Below are positions 14,547 to 27,427 of a stretch of 64,000 bases of DNA, piece after piece. Location: the NCBI GenBank assembly GCA_947561715.1, contig OX387198.1, positions 17,546,001 to 17,610,000 of the forward strand. The letters are read 5' to 3'. The stretch comes from Ascidia mentula. Taxonomy: Eukaryota > Chordata > Ascidiacea > Phlebobranchia > Ascidiidae. How positions within the stretch are numbered: the first letter of the stretch is position 1; the number at the start of each line of letters is the position of its first letter. The notes under the pieces were generated by a model. It made no database searches, was not told the origin of the DNA, and saw only the letters and a program-made list of their open reading frames with translations. The translations under genes were made by a program, and so were the position numbers.

Positions 14547-16467
14547 ATGAACCCCAACAACAGAAAGTAAGTTTTATTCAATGTAGTGGTGGTGTAGCTG
14601 GATATCTCACACCCTAAATTTAAAGGACAATGTTTTTAAAAATTGCGTTGGAACGTAAAAACAACCATTTGCAATGCTCTTAAAATTAATAGATTAATTT
14701 CTGAAAAGATTTTCCACTGCACTGCTTCAAGTTGTTTTTGATCTTGTTAGATACGGATTAATTCTTTCAAAACAGTCTAAGGAAACTGGACAACTTAAAC
14801 CTCGGCTGTCAGCTTTTAGTAATGAAGATTCAAGTGATGATGATGGAAAGGGACGAGTTAACTCCCAGATTCATAAAGAAGCAATAAAGAAAATAATGAA
14901 AAAACAAGTATCAATATAAGGATTTGTTTATCATCTTTAAAAATCAGTTAATGATATCTTAATTTTACCAAAACTGTCAGATAGAAATCTGTATTACTTG
15001 CATATATATAATTAAATTGTGAATTTTTAGACGAAACTTGAAATTCAGAAAGCTTTGGAGGAAGATGCAACAGTATATGAATATGATAATATTTACGATG
15101 ACATGAAAGCAAAATCAGTGAAGAAAACCACACCAACTGCCATTACTAAAGCTGACAAACTCAAAAAGGTTCAAACAAAAGAATTTTTTGGTTTAATTTA
15201 CTCAAACAATTTACAAAGTGTATCTTTTAATTCATAATGTTGTAATTAACTTGGTAACTGCATTTCAAACTCAGCCAAAGTACATTGGAAGTTTAATGAA
15301 AGCTGCTGAAGTTCGACAAAGAGAACGCCAAAGAGTCGAAGAACGAAAAATTGAAAAAGAACGCCAAAAAGAAGGCGATGAATTTAAAGATAAGCCTGAA
15401 TTTGTTACTTCAGCATACCGAAAACGGATGCAGGAAAGACAAGAAGAGGAAGAAAGGGAAAAGAGAGAAGCAGCAATTGAAGGTGAAAATTTGTAGTGTT
15501 TAAAAAATGATAAAACTGCTATAAATTCTGTTTTAAACTAATTTTCTTGCTTGTTAGCAGACCATTTACAGGTTAATAATAAATGTCAATGATAAAATTT
15601 ATATTTGTCTATGTAATGGAAAATTAGGTGCAAAAAACTTGGGAGTATGCAATGGAAATTTAATCTTAAAAAATAAAAACATATTATATAGTAAGTCGAT
15701 AGCCTGTTGTACATTCCAGCCTGAATTTTTAAGCTATATATACCTTTTTCAATGATTGATGCATCAAGTCAAGTTTGTATTTAGATGCTTTGGATGTGCG
15801 AAAACAGAAAGATTTGAGTGGATTCTACAGACACTTTTTACGACAACAAATGGGGGAAGAACCAACTCCGGAACAAAGGTTTGTTATTTTGCTTGAAACT
15901 TTTTTCCTGAATGTGAAACCCTGAAGTTAATTGCAGGTAACAATGTTGGTTCAAACCACTGTTAAACTACTATGTTACTAACGTTGATAAAATATTGACG
16001 TAAAGGAAACTGGAAATTTGGTGGGGTGAATAAATTGTAAACAATGTTGATTTGTTCTCAGGGTTTCAGAAGCAGAGAAACCACCGATGAAAGAATCTCA
16101 TGAGCAAGATAAACCAGATTCCCAAAATGATGATGAAGATGACAGGGACACAGACTTGTCATTCTCCTCAAGTGATTCTGAAGAAGAAAAGGAAATAACT
16201 AAACCTTCACACAATGAGCTATTAAATGAAGAAATGCCACCGGATAAACTGATGGATGTTGATCACAGTGACGTAAAACATAAACTTTCTGAAGAAAGGA
16301 CACAAACAGAGAATAACAATGGCCCTCCAAACAAGCAAATAAAAGAAGATGAAAATGCATCTAGTGCTTTTATAAAACGAACAAATCAAGACTCTGCCTT
16401 ATCTGCCAGAGAGCGATACCTTGCACGGAAAAAAATGGCAAAAAAGGCCCCTGTTGAAAATAGTTGA
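14547..16467 (+). CDS. NSRP1: Nuclear speckle splicing regulatory protein 1 (CCDC55 family)
   Basis: Six exons (14547-14566, 14751-14907, 15031-15168, 15275-15482, 15785-15878, 16062-16467) encode about 340 residues. The N terminus after a tiny first exon reads YGLILSKQ, then KLEIQKALEEDATVYEYD, PKYIGSLMKAAEVRQRE, EFVTSAYRKRMQER and QKDLSGFYRHFLRQQMGEE, all hallmark blocks of NSRP1. The middle is a charged coiled coil (KERQKEGDEF...EEEEREKREA). The C terminus is acidic and serine-rich, then ends in ARERYLARKKMAKK, a likely nuclear localisation tail. In vertebrates the protein sits in nuclear speckles and influences alternative splice choice. This copy is shorter than human (558 residues), having lost much of the RS-like C-terminal region. 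Confidence 0.93.
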
Positions 16468-17446
16468 GTTTGTTGTTTTCTCACCAACTGATAAAAAAAT
16501 TATGTGCTTGCTGTTTCTTTCCAGTCTTGTAAAGGTAAAGTGGGCTATCATTTACTTCCAACTAGGTAAAGAAACTATAAAACAACATTATGTTTTCATA
16601 CTTGACAGCAGAAGTATTTTAATACAAAGAACCACAAGTTGATCAACTACTGTGATATGTTTACACTAAATTTCAGGTTACTTTAGGTTTTACTTGGTCA
16701 CTTTATTTTCTAAATGATCAACATTAGTGTGGGGTCGCAAAGAATACAAATACTTTGACAATCAAACGTGTAATATAACATTGGCAAGTAAATAAGAGAA
16801 GTAAAAATAATCAAAAAAATGAATTGTTTGATAATCGCTGGACAAAGTACAAGAATATGAAAATTAAACAATCTAGCGGTTGAACAATGAAAACATTTTG
16901 AAAAGTAGCACATTGTTTCAAAAATCTTTGAAAAAAACTCTACAAACTTTTGGTCATCGTGGACACAGTTTGAAACACAACAAACAGCCAGTTTGAAAGT
17001 TTTCTTTTGAGCAACTATGTCAGTCTAATTCAAGAATGCAAACCCTAACACCAGACTGTACATTTTAAATAATATTTGCATTAGTAACACAATGCAAGCC
17101 AGATTCCACAACATCAGTGGAATATTTAAATACCTGTGCATGGACTGTACTATGATAAATAACTCTTTAATAGAGTGTATTTAGGATACTTCGATAGTAA
17201 ATAATCATCAATTGCCTTGTGTGTAAGTAAGGCACAAATGTAAATACTGATATACAACAAACATAGATCTTAGGAAGTAAGCGCCATCCAGATAAAGTGC
17301 GATTGTTCCATTTTGAAATGTATTGCACATGACACAGTTACACTTTTCAAGATTTTTCTTAAAATGCAACTTGAGACCCACAAATACTGTTTGGAAGCAC
17401 ATTGGCTAGTACAGCATGCTTTGAAAGTCCCTGCAGCTTGTAATAT
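16468..17446. other. Convergent spacer between NSRP1 and EVI5
   Basis: This stretch holds the 3' ends of both neighbours. It is AT-rich with no supported exon. Open frames at 16421-16642 and 17208-17402 have no recognisable content. Confidence 0.5.
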
Positions 17447-20400
17447 TTAGGATATTGCAAGAGGTGAAACATTGTGGAGTTCTTCACCCAAAGTCACTTT
17501 ATCAAAAGTCTCTTGACTTTGTTCTATCAATTTAAAATCTTCATCCATGTCCTTGGTTGTGGCATTCGCATCAAACAGCAGGTCAGAATCATCACTGACA
17601 TCAGAATCATTTTGTTCATCAATCTCATCAACACTGGCACCGTTACTTGCAGACCTCTTTCGAAGCAAATCAAGTTGACGTTGCTGTTTTAATATTTTGC
17701 TTTGTAATTGTCTGATAATTTCTGTTGAGGCTGGAGACTGAATACTTGGTGTTTGTTTTGTTGAATTGCTGGTTGTTTCTATATTCTGTCAAATATTATG
17801 TGTGATATTTCATAACAACAAGTAAATGCTACTCATAATTTAATTTTTCATTTTTTTACAAAACAAAATTCAAGTTTCACTAAAGTGTTTTTCCAACTGA
17901 ATTAAATTGAAAACAAATCACCATACTTGCAACTTTATTTGAGATATTTCCTGTTGCATTTCAGCAATCTTCATTGTACTATCAGCCTCACGAATTCTTA
18001 AAGACATTAAAGCTTCCTGATTCTGTTGATAATAAACCAATATTTAACACTAAATTACAAAAGAGCTATTTTACACATGTTTCATGAGCCTGTACTTAAA
18101 ATTATACAGAGTAAGCTGCACATAATAAACAGCAGCTGTTTATTATGTTGTTAAAATGACTTGTTTGTATTCTTCCACTAGATAAGAGTGGTTCTTTTAA
18201 AAACGGACACAGAATACCTTGCTTTCAGAATGTGCCAAGCGAGCATTTACTTCATTCAACTGTTGTTGGAGCACTTTTTCATTGTCAATGGCAACACGGT
18301 TTCTCTCTTGAAGAACCGACCGGTCTTCCTCAGCTCTTCGTAGTTGCGACGTACATATTTGGTTCTGGCAAACAACAATACCTCAGGACTAACATCAGCA
18401 CAAAATTCATTTGAGCTGCTTACTGCACTTTCCAATTCTGTAACCCTCCTTGAAGCCTCTGAACACTGTGTGGCCAATTTTGTTTCTCGAAATCTTGCTG
18501 ATATGAGTTCTTCTTGAAGTTCTTGCAAAGCAATTTTACTGGTTTTGCTCGAAGCATTCAGAACAGTCCTTCTTGCTAAACTTGTGCGATTTACGTGCTT
18601 CTAAAATAATGTTAGGATTGCTAATTAATTTTGCAATGGTATCTTCTTACAATGTTTGGCAACGATAAATACATCTACACACAACAATAAAAGGTTTTCT
18701 TTGGTCGAGAACAGCAAATACTTACGTAATTACCTGTAACAAAACCTAAAATAATCTCCATACCTGCCAGCTCTCCTCTAGTGAATGTAATTTATGGGAA
18801 AGATCTTTCATTGCACTTTTTGCTTCAGCCTCTCTTAGTTTGGTTGCAATTAATTCCTCTTGCAAAGAAACGACCTTCGATTGATCTGTAAGTTCCCGAT
18901 TTCTCTCTTCCAAATCACAAATCTTTTCCTATCGAAAGATTCAAACACATAAAATATATTTTTTGAAACCATAACACAGAAAAAGATTTGGAGACATTCC
19001 AGGAAATCAACAATATAAATGAAAATTGCAATTAACCTGCAGCTCAGCGATTGTTGAAGTAGCTTCAGCTTCCCTTAATTTTGCTTGCACAAGATCTTGT
19101 TGCAGATGTAGAACAAACACCTCGGAAAAGTCACTTCCTGTGAAAAAACACACACAGTGAAATTATACTTGCATAAACACCAGGTGGTTACCTGCTTGCT
19201 CATCATCCAAAACTGCTGAATTCAATGATCCAGTTTGACTCAACTTGGCCTGTCGCTTTGCGATGCTTAACTCCTTACCCATGATTATTTTCTCCTCTGC
19301 CTCAAGAGCTCGGTTAACTCGATCCTAAAACAACAATTTATTTAAATTTTACCAGTTTTCTATAAATTGATATTTACAAAATTATTTAAAGAAACCAAAA
19401 GAAGGAATTGCACAATAACTAATGTTTGCTAGTTTGCACATAACAGAGAAGTCGTAATTGTCATACAAAATTTGGTGACAACTCTCATTTTCACAAAATA
19501 AACACAATGTAAACGGGATAAACAAGGCAAAGAGTTAAAAGGCAGAAACAATGTACACCATATCATGGTGCTTGAGTTGTTTGTAGTCATTGGTACAACA
19601 TGTTTGCTGCGACAATATATACTTCCTTGTTGTGTTGGTTGCCAAACTTTCAACTAACTGGTCACATGAGTTCCAGTGTGTACTTCACTTGGCAACAAAT
19701 TGTTACAAATAATTGGGACATGAAGTAGGGCAGAATTTATAAAGGTTTTTGTGGGAGGGAAAGAGTCCAGTCAAGGACCACTCACAGTAAAAGGTGTTGT
19801 GCCTTAGGGCATAAGTACAACTCAACACACAGGCCAAACAATTGCTGTTCATTATGTGAACGACAGCTGTATTGATTTACCAATACACCTATATAGACAA
19901 AATATTTGCACCCACAAACCTGTATCAATTTGTCAGCCAATGTCCCATTTTCAATTTCAAGAGCTTCAATGCGTTGTCTTAACAGCCGGTTTTCAGTGTG
20001 TAGTTTTCTCATTTCAACTTGTTCTTCTTGTTCTTTACTGCGCATTGTCATATATTCCTTTTCCAGCCTAAATGTATGGCACATACAATAGTAAACAATT
20101 ATACCATTTATGACAAAAACTTATGGGGCCAGTTTTGTGTTAATTTTACCTCTGAATGCAATTAACATTTACGCAAAGTGGAATTTAAATACTAAATTCT
20201 CTAACCAAACAAAGGACCTTTAATTGTTATACATAATAATGAGGGTTTAATGAAGAAGAATCACAAATATAGATTTGACCTGCTGCTGATATCAATCATC
20301 TATATTGATCATTTTTGTGAATATATTAGTATAATGAAAAATTAAGTGCCGCAAACTAGAAGTGCTAGAAAGAATCGGACTAAAATACTTGCAAGTATAT

Positions 20401-22420
20401 AATATGAATAAATTACTTTTTCATCTTTTTTGTGTTGTATCTTACTAATAGGTAAGCTTTTTGAAACAACAAATCTGGATCCTTGTTGTAAAACTCTGGA
20501 AGATCTCTTTGAATCAACTGAACATAAACATATTTACTGGTTAAAGTAATTGCAAATGACTGTCCAATACCCAGAAACATGTATTTTTTTCATAAAAAGT
20601 GAAATAAGAGTAAGACTGACTTTTAACATTCCTTCCATGTCCAGTTGTATAAGTTGCTGTTGGCTACCAAGCAACATAGCAAGACCCAAACGAAAAATAA
20701 TCTCCATTCCCTGTGAAAGCATTTAAGGGTTTTAAAAACTAAAAGTTCAAGTGACAAATTCAATATCTTACCTCAGAAATAAAAACATCCATAATCCTTG
20801 ATGCAAGCTTAAAGTTAAAGGTAGTTGCAAAAAGTGTAAGAAACCAAGATGATGCAAACATGGATGTGTGGAAGGCTTGTGCATGAAAATGGATCATTAA
20901 TTCAGGGGCATGCTCCTGTGCAAGTTAAAAATTAACAAACCTTTTCAATGCTTTAGGACTGTGCTGCAAATGCACAAAGTAATGTGAACAAAGCAAAACC
21001 AACAGATACCTGAATTAAATATTCCAATTGATACATGCACAATCCAAGCTCAGCCATCGAGGGCTTGAAGAGTTCCCTCAAGCGGTACTCATGCATTAGA
21101 GTTGTAAAAACAGCAAATGCCTCTTCTTCAGGCATTTGCATCAGTAATAAACCCACTATAAACGCACTTCCTTGACAGTAGCCAACTTCTCTGTCCACAA
21201 GAGAGTATGCCTGCCACAAATTCACAACAAACCTTATTCAAAATTTAATTAACACACAGTCTTGAATACATGATAGCTTCCAATAAGTGATAGAAAGCAC
21301 TCTATGATAATAGTTTAACTGTACTACCTTAATCACATTGAACAGTGTTTCTTGGCCTACACCATTCTGGTCTTTAAAGAAGTCTTGTTCAGGGTAAGTT
21401 CTAGCAATGTCTCTTCGAATGAGTTTCTCTGAGGGTGAATTCTGTTTCAGTAGATCCCCATACTTTATCTTATATGGTGAATTATGAGCGTTACACAGAA
21501 GTTGCCACACCAATCCACGGAAGTGGTGTGGAATACCACAACGTATCATTTCCTGAAAGTCAATGGAAAATAGTTCAAATTTGTGTGAATTACTTCAGCA
21601 ACAAACCATTACCACATTATAAGTAAAACTATGCTATGTGGTGATCACAAAGCAGTAGCTTTTTACTACAGGATCAGTCCGGCATGCTTTGTGGTAAATT
21701 ATCTAATAAAGTTTCTATATTTAATTACACTAAAATGAAATGATGTATTAAAAATGTAATACCCGCAATTGCTTTCCATTTTTCTTTCTATATTCCTCCC
21801 AGTCATTCACAATTTGTCCCCATAGTATCCAAGCTTTGCTGTTTTCGTTATGAAACACAACACTACTTGTATTATCAGAGTTGTTATTAGAAGTTGGAGA
21901 TGAAGATCCATTGCTACTTCTGCGCGAAGTCACAGATTTTTCACTTGAAACCGATTTCATTGATTTAGTGTCAGCTTCCAAAAGCCTGTGCAAGAAAAAA
22001 TGAGAAAGACAAAACAAGTCAAATAGAAAAGTTATTGTCAGTCAAACCTGTTCTGCTGTTCAATCTTTGCCAATAATACAAGATCTTCATGATTTAAATC
22101 TCGGTCACCTTGGATTTGACTAGTGGAATTTTGGTTGGTTCCTACAGCGCACGGGAACAGTAAATAACATTAAAAAGTTGTTATAATAAACACCCAATTG
22201 AGTCAAAAATGTGCAATTTATACTTACCAACAGCAGAATCTTTGCTATGCAACACAGCAGCTTTAGAAATGACGCTAATTTCGCCTGCACTCCTTGACGT
22301 GTATGTTGCACCATCTCCTCTGTTAGAAGTAGGAATTTGTGAACTTGAAGGTGCAGGTGATCGCACTAGATCTCTCATTTTTTGCCGAAAGTTGTCAGCT
22401 GCAAAATAAGCAATGGCCAT
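17447..22420 (-). CDS. EVI5: EVI5/EVI5L-type TBC-domain Rab GTPase-activating protein
   Basis: Sixteen exons in consistent phase give about 858 residues: 22420-22228, 22141-22048, 21985-21763, 21552-21328, 21210-21010, 20915-20772, 20710-20621, 20517-20417, 20067-19920, 19324-19192, 19137-19037, 18928-18764, 18600-18424, 18364-18218, 18022-17927, 17785-17447. After a Ser/Thr-rich N terminus comes LVLLAKIEQQNRLLEADTKS and WILWGQIVNDWEEYRKKNGK, then the TBC domain. Both catalytic fingers are intact: arginine in IRRDIARTYPEQ and glutamine in VGYCQGSAF. A long coiled coil follows, with repeated LREAE units (ELIATKLREAEAKS, MSLRIREADST), as in vertebrate EVI5. The family stimulates GTP hydrolysis on Rab11/Rab10-type GTPases and acts in membrane traffic, centrosome and cytokinesis. 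The tail is acidic (DEQNDSDVSDDSDLLFDAN). The first Met is chosen as the earliest in-frame one; an upstream exon cannot be excluded. Vertebrate EVI5 versus EVI5L is not resolvable. Confidence 0.95.
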
Positions 22421-22975
22421 GATTCATAGTGTTTGTAAGCCTGAAAATGTTTTATAGAAAATCATTTAAGCACTGTAGTATATGCAAAACATTCTCAAAA
22501 CTTTAGCAACTAAACCAGTCAATTTTGTACATAAAAAAAACATACCCAAATTAGACATTGAAATGTGTCACAATGTTCACAGTATTCTGAAGCATAGCAT
22601 TTGGTACAGTGTTTCTTGGTTTTTGATGAATACAGGATAGATAACGAGTTCTTGCTTACATTCCGTGACAGACAATTAAAATTTAACTTAAAATTCAACA
22701 TACCTGAAAACAAAAACACACTATCACTATAGCCTCTATAGGAAGGTCGTAAGTAACACTTGGACAAAAACCACAAATAGTGAAAATGCTTTATACACTA
22801 CTGCCACTTTCATAAGAAAACTTTTTTTCAAGTGCCTTTTCTCTCTCTGGTACCAACTACCAACCAACTCATCTTCAAAAGAACTTTTTACAAATTAACT
22901 TACGCGTTCTTGAAGTTCACATGATGGCACTACAGAGTAAAGAAAACAACCTGAACCGATAATGTACTATACCCG

Positions 22976-23038
22976 ACCCGTATACCAAGAAAAAAAAACC
23001 AGGATGTCCTGGGTTCAAATCCCGGTGTGGTGAAAAAA
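22976..23038 (+). mobile_element. Truncated tRNA-derived SINE with 15-bp target duplication
   Basis: The body contains the pol III B-box-like GGTTCAAATCCCGG and ends in an A-run. It is bounded by a perfect 15-bp direct repeat, AATGTACTATACCCG, at 22961-22975 and 23039-23053. Fuller copies of the family lie at 25467-25559 and 33211-33315 on the other strand, so this one has lost its 5' half. Confidence 0.75.
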
Positions 23039-23539
23039 AATGTACTATACCCGCCCGGTCCTTCGTTTATAAGAAAAATCGCACATCAGTCTACGATACA
23101 CAAGTGTGCCACAAATAGTTATGCATGAGTGCCGGAACCACAATTAGATGGTCGTAAAGATGTAAAAAAACTTCATTGGTTACTGCAGCCAGTGGTGATA
23201 TTCTGTGCAAATCTCTACTTTGAGTTTGCGAAATTCTCAAAAATTGTCAAAACGATTAATACATTCAAAGTTAATATGTGCCTGGATCAGTGTTCCTTAA
23301 CCTACAGTATAAGTTTTATTACACAGGCTTGTTTTGTTTAATTACGAGTCCATTGGAAGTTGGAACCTATTTCCACTGCTCTCTTGGCTGTCCGCGAAGC
23401 ATAGGGGGGAGACCACTGGCCTGGATTAATAAACAAGCAAGCTGCTTTACGACAATTTGCTAATTTGTTGTTTTTTTGCCCCTAAAAGTTGTATTTAACT
23501 ATTTTGAAATTTTAACCTTTTTCGATTTAACCTGTTGCG

Positions 23540-24498
23540 TAGGGAGACCGGGGATAGCTCGGACGGTTTTGGAAAAATTGCTCATATTTTTTTTAAATAA
23601 TGGACCACATTCTTAAATTTTATTTTGTTGTAAGTAGTAAAGCATTACTCAAAAAACAAAAGGGTTTTGATTCGTTTTAGCTCACTAAAAATGCTCATTC
23701 AGCCCATATTTTAAACAGGTCTCAAATGTCCGAAGTCACCCCGGGGTAACATCGGACGTGACTGGGGATATTTCGGACAGCAAGTTTTAAACAGACGTTT
23801 TTTTGTTTATTTAGCAAATATCTGAAATCAAACTTGGCGCAATATCAGCATTGGGGCATTAGCGCATAAAATATCATTCAAGCTTTCAGGAATCGGGGCG
23901 TGGCCACTTATCGTTTCGACCCTTCCCACGTTTATGCTTTGGGTAACTCGTGTACTTTTAAACGACAGCAGGGATATTATAGATTTTCGGGTCAACAAAC
24001 AATTTTTTATCTTTGGGGCTTTTTCTTACTGCCAAAATTCGATCATTTCATCCAGCCTCTGTATATTCTCTTCAATGACCTGATAATTTTTCATAAAACT
24101 CAAAAAGTGTTGTCTTCTAGCGATTTCTTGCCATGATGTCCGAAGTATCCCCGACAACATGATGACATAGAAATTCTTAAAATATGGCCGTATTTTTAAA
24201 GGTTACACAAAAGCACCATTGGCCTATCCAAGAATACATATTTGAATATGCAATCAACCAAAAATTACTGCATTTTGATTAACTGTGACTGATATATAGC
24301 CTTCCACAAGCAAATTGAAAAACTTGGTTTCACTGATAAATTGACTTTTTCGATTATAATTTTTTAGGCAGACATGATTTAATTCCAAAGTTCCTGTTAA
24401 CGTTTGATGGAGACATAAAGCTTTTGTAAAAGTGTCTTAACAATACCCAATTGTGACGTAAAATACCCCGTGTCCGAGGTATTCCCGGTCTCCCCCTA
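23540..24498. mobile_element. Non-autonomous inverted-repeat DNA transposon, TA-flanked
   Basis: The left end TAGGGAGACCGGGGATAGCT and the right end read backwards, TTAGGGGGAGACCGGGAATA, continue as matching CTCGGAC blocks. TA dinucleotides flank the match, as in Tc1/mariner-type insertions. Several inner segments repeat the theme (GTCCGAAGTCACCCCGGGG, CTGGGGATATTTCGGAC, GTCCGAAGTATCCCCGAC). The 78-residue open frame at 23900-24136 resembles no transposase. Superfamily assignment is tentative. Confidence 0.55.
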
Positions 24499-25466
24499 AA
24501 TATCTTGAATTTTTTTTATTTCTTTTGTCTTTACTGTATAGGGCTACTGCTATTGTAACGTTATGAGGTAATGTGTTTTTCATACGCATGAAACTTTTCC
24601 ATGAGGTAATGCAATGATTTAGCAGTTCGTTCCATGAAGTGTAACTTCCATTTTCTCGGAACGACAACGGAGAATCGTTCGTAACATGTAATTATGTATC
24701 GCGGTTCTCACGCAAGCCGCATAACTGGTTAATATGAATTGCCTATAAATCTGTGGTTTCTGTGGTTGATGCCATTCTACATTTTGGTTCGCCTTTAGCG
24801 TAGAATCACCGTCTGTATATATTCTACTCTGGGGCTCAGTTGTATTCTGCACATATATCTTTCGTCTTTGGTGAATAAAACAAACTAACACAAGTTTGGT
24901 TAGTTACGAAGAGGAGTCAGGAGTCAGGGAAACGCAGATCGCAGTTGAACACGTAATCAACACACCAATTTCTACACTATCATCGGTTACGATTATTTTG
25001 GAACCGCATATGGCTCTAATAAAGTCGAAAAGTTGGAACGTTTCTGTTTTAACAGTATTCTTGGAAAATCAAGAAGATTTTTGTAGTAGCAGAAACAACA
25101 ATCACCTGTAGTTAATGCTATCTTCAGAATCTAACGAAAGATCAGTATAATTTAAACTTTACTGGATCATAGAACCAAGCCACCCTGGCAGGCTGTCGAT
25201 CGATTACCGTATGTATGGTTGCTGAGTATAAACAGAAAAATGTCGATCTTGCAGACAGTATATTTCGCCCTAAAAAGGACATCATCAATTTCTGCGGAAT
25301 GCAAAACACAGAAGCAACGTAAAAAAAACTAAGCTCATAATTAGTTTAATAATAAAGTTTCCACACTTGCTGGACCTGTGTTTGAGCATATTTTTTTACG
25401 TTGCTTTTGTGTTCAATTCAGCAACTCAAAATCTTGATTGAAACGGCCCAGAGAGCATTTCTTTTT

Positions 25467-25559
25467 ACCACACCGGGATTTGAACCCAGGCCACAATTCC
25501 CGATCAGGTTTTCTTCTTGGTATATGGGTTTGGCACTTGACCAATGCTGCCAATCACCC
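25467..25559 (-). mobile_element. tRNA-derived SINE
   Basis: Read on the minus strand it starts GGGTGATTGGCAGCATTGGT, resembling a Leu/Ser tRNA A-box region. It continues through CATATACCAAGAAG to a B-box (GGTTCAAATCCCGG) and an A-rich tail. It matches the copy at 33211-33315 over its whole length with scattered differences. No clean target duplication is visible. Confidence 0.7.
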
Positions 25560-26316
25560 ATTTGTCCTCACAAATATCTAAACCCGCATCTTGCAGCACG
25601 CGGGCTAGGGAACTGATACTTTGTTGCCACGGCTTATAATCGTGTAAATACGATGTTGAAGAAAATGCTTTTCTTTTGAAAATAAAGGTAGGCCCAGATG
25701 TAAGCATAGCATAGCCTGGGCTACTTATCGATTTTTGGCGGTTTTGCAATATGGACTTGTAAATCATGTCGAATACCACCATAGTATACTCTTGCTAGAT
25801 TTAAGCGAGTCAACTTTGGTCACTTACTTTCATATTCTTGGTCATCACACCAACAGAAGAGACAGGTTGCGGAATCTCTGATACAGTTTCTGTAATTTGG
25901 AGAGTAGCACAAGTCGTAGGGTACGGTAAGACATGAGGGAGTTTGCTGAGGAAATTCGATCCCGTTCTGAGCCACTACTATACTATGATACAACCCACAT
26001 TTAATAAAACAATAGAAATCATAAATATCGTTTGTGTTGTCATGTTGTCAGAAGCCACACGACACGCACGATGCAAAAATTGTTTAGCTTTTTGCTGACA
26101 AATATGTCGGCGCGACCAGGATGCAAAAACTTGATGTAAGTGCGTGATCCTGTTACCATTTTAAATATTTCACACTAGTCCCAGTAACGACCTAAAATTT
26201 TGTGCGGTTGTTACAATGGTGACATTTACATTAAACTTGCTGCAACCTTTTTTATTTTATATAATAACAAGATAAACCATGCAGGGTTATTAAAAAATTG
26301 TAATCATAGAGAAAAT

Positions 26317-27147
26317 ATGAAGATTGGGATTGTTGGCTTTGGTCATTTGGGAAAATGTTTGTACAACTACGTTACCCAAGAAGGTTGTAAATGTGGTTTA
26401 GAAATTGATTTTGTTTGGAACAGAACTCCTGAAAAACTGAAAGATGTGGACACTGAAAAGATTTTGTATAACTTGGAAGATGTATCAAATCACTCACCAG
26501 ACCTTATTGTTGAGGTTTCGCATCCTAACATAACAAGAAACTTTGGGGTTTTATTTTTGTCAATTTCTGACTACTTTATTGGTTCACCAACTGCATTGGC
26601 AGATAAAAATGTTGAAAATCAATTGCAAGAAGCAGCTAAATTGTACAAGCGAGGTGTCTATATACCAAGTGGTGCATTTTGGGGAGCACAAGATATACAA
26701 AAAATGGCTACATTGGGATCTTTGTCTTCATTAAAAGTAACCATGAAAAAGCATCCTTCAGCTTTTCGTGTTGCAGAGCCTTTGGCTTCAAAAAATGCTT
26801 CTGTGAAAGATAATGCAGTTGTTTTGTTTGAAGGTCCAGTTCGAAATCTCTGTTCCCTTGCTCCAAATAATGTAAACACCATGGCAGCTGCCTCTATCGC
26901 TGCACACAACCTTGGATTTGACAAAGTTGTAGGTTGTCTTATTTCAGACCCAACATTGCAAGGTTGGCATATTGTTGAAGTGGATGTTGAAGGACAAAGA
27001 GCAAAGAATGGTGAATGTTTTTGTGTTAAAACACAGCGTAAAAATCCATCCAGTCCAGGTGCAGTGACTGGAAAGGCAACTTTTAATTCATTTTGTGCAA
27101 GTCTTCTACATGCAAGCGGACAAGGTGTTGGTTTCCATATGTGCTAA
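26317..27147 (+). CDS. ASPDH: Aspartate dehydrogenase domain-containing protein, single exon
   Basis: One uninterrupted frame of 276 residues (human ASPDH 283). The NAD-binding Rossmann start is MKIGIVGFGHLGKCL (GxGxxG). Family blocks follow in order: DFVWNRTPEKL, PDLIVEVSHPNI, SPTALADK, SGAFWGAQDI, SLKVTMKKHPSAFR, VLFEGPVRNLC, NNVNTMAAASIAAHNLGFD and PGAVTGKATFNSFCASLL. Archaeal and bacterial relatives oxidise or form L-aspartate with NAD(P). The animal enzyme's physiological substrate is less certain. The frame stays open upstream to an ATG at 26200, but similarity begins at 26317, so I take that start. Being intronless is unusual beside its intron-dense neighbours; retroposition or intron loss are both possible, and the frame looks intact. 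Confidence 0.94.
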   Translation: MKIGIVGFGHLGKCLYNYVTQEGCKCGLEIDFVWNRTPEKLKDVDTEKILYNLEDVSNHSPDLIVEVSHPNITRNFGVLFLSISDYFIGSPTALADKNVENQLQEAAKLYKRGVYIPSGAFWGAQDIQKMATLGSLSSLKVTMKKHPSAFRVAEPLASKNASVKDNAVVLFEGPVRNLCSLAPNNVNTMAAASIAAHNLGFDKVVGCLISDPTLQGWHIVEVDVEGQRAKNGECFCVKTQRKNPSSPGAVTGKATFNSFCASLLHASGQGVGFHMC

Positions 27148-27427
27148 AAATGAAGTGTTTTCGTGCAATATTAGTGTTTGGTCAATATCACTCATATATG
27201 CAAGACTGGAAGTTATGTTGTCTGCATTGTGCCTCTAAAAACCAAACTTATCCCTTACAATCTCTCCCTGATAAAATCTGTGCTTTTTGTGTGTGTATGT
27301 AACTGTGTACGAAGAAGGAATTTAATCCCACAATAGGTTTTAAGCAGCAGAGCAAGAATGATTTTGTTTCATGATAACCATTTTTGGTTCTAAGCTGGGT
27401 TATTCTGTTAGCATAAAGTGTAATGTT

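Larger units (their letters stand above)
22421..26316. other. Head-to-head spacer between EVI5 and ASPDH, rich in repeats
   Basis: These 3.9 kb hold two SINE copies (22976-23038 and 25467-25559) and a 0.96-kb inverted-repeat element (23540-24498), listed separately. The remainder has no supported exon. The promoters of both flanking genes should lie near its two ends. Confidence 0.5.

Noticed and set aside
25467-25559. Functional tRNA gene
   Set aside because: A- and B-box-like segments are present, but the arms do not pair into a cloverleaf. Related diverged copies with A-tails indicate a SINE.
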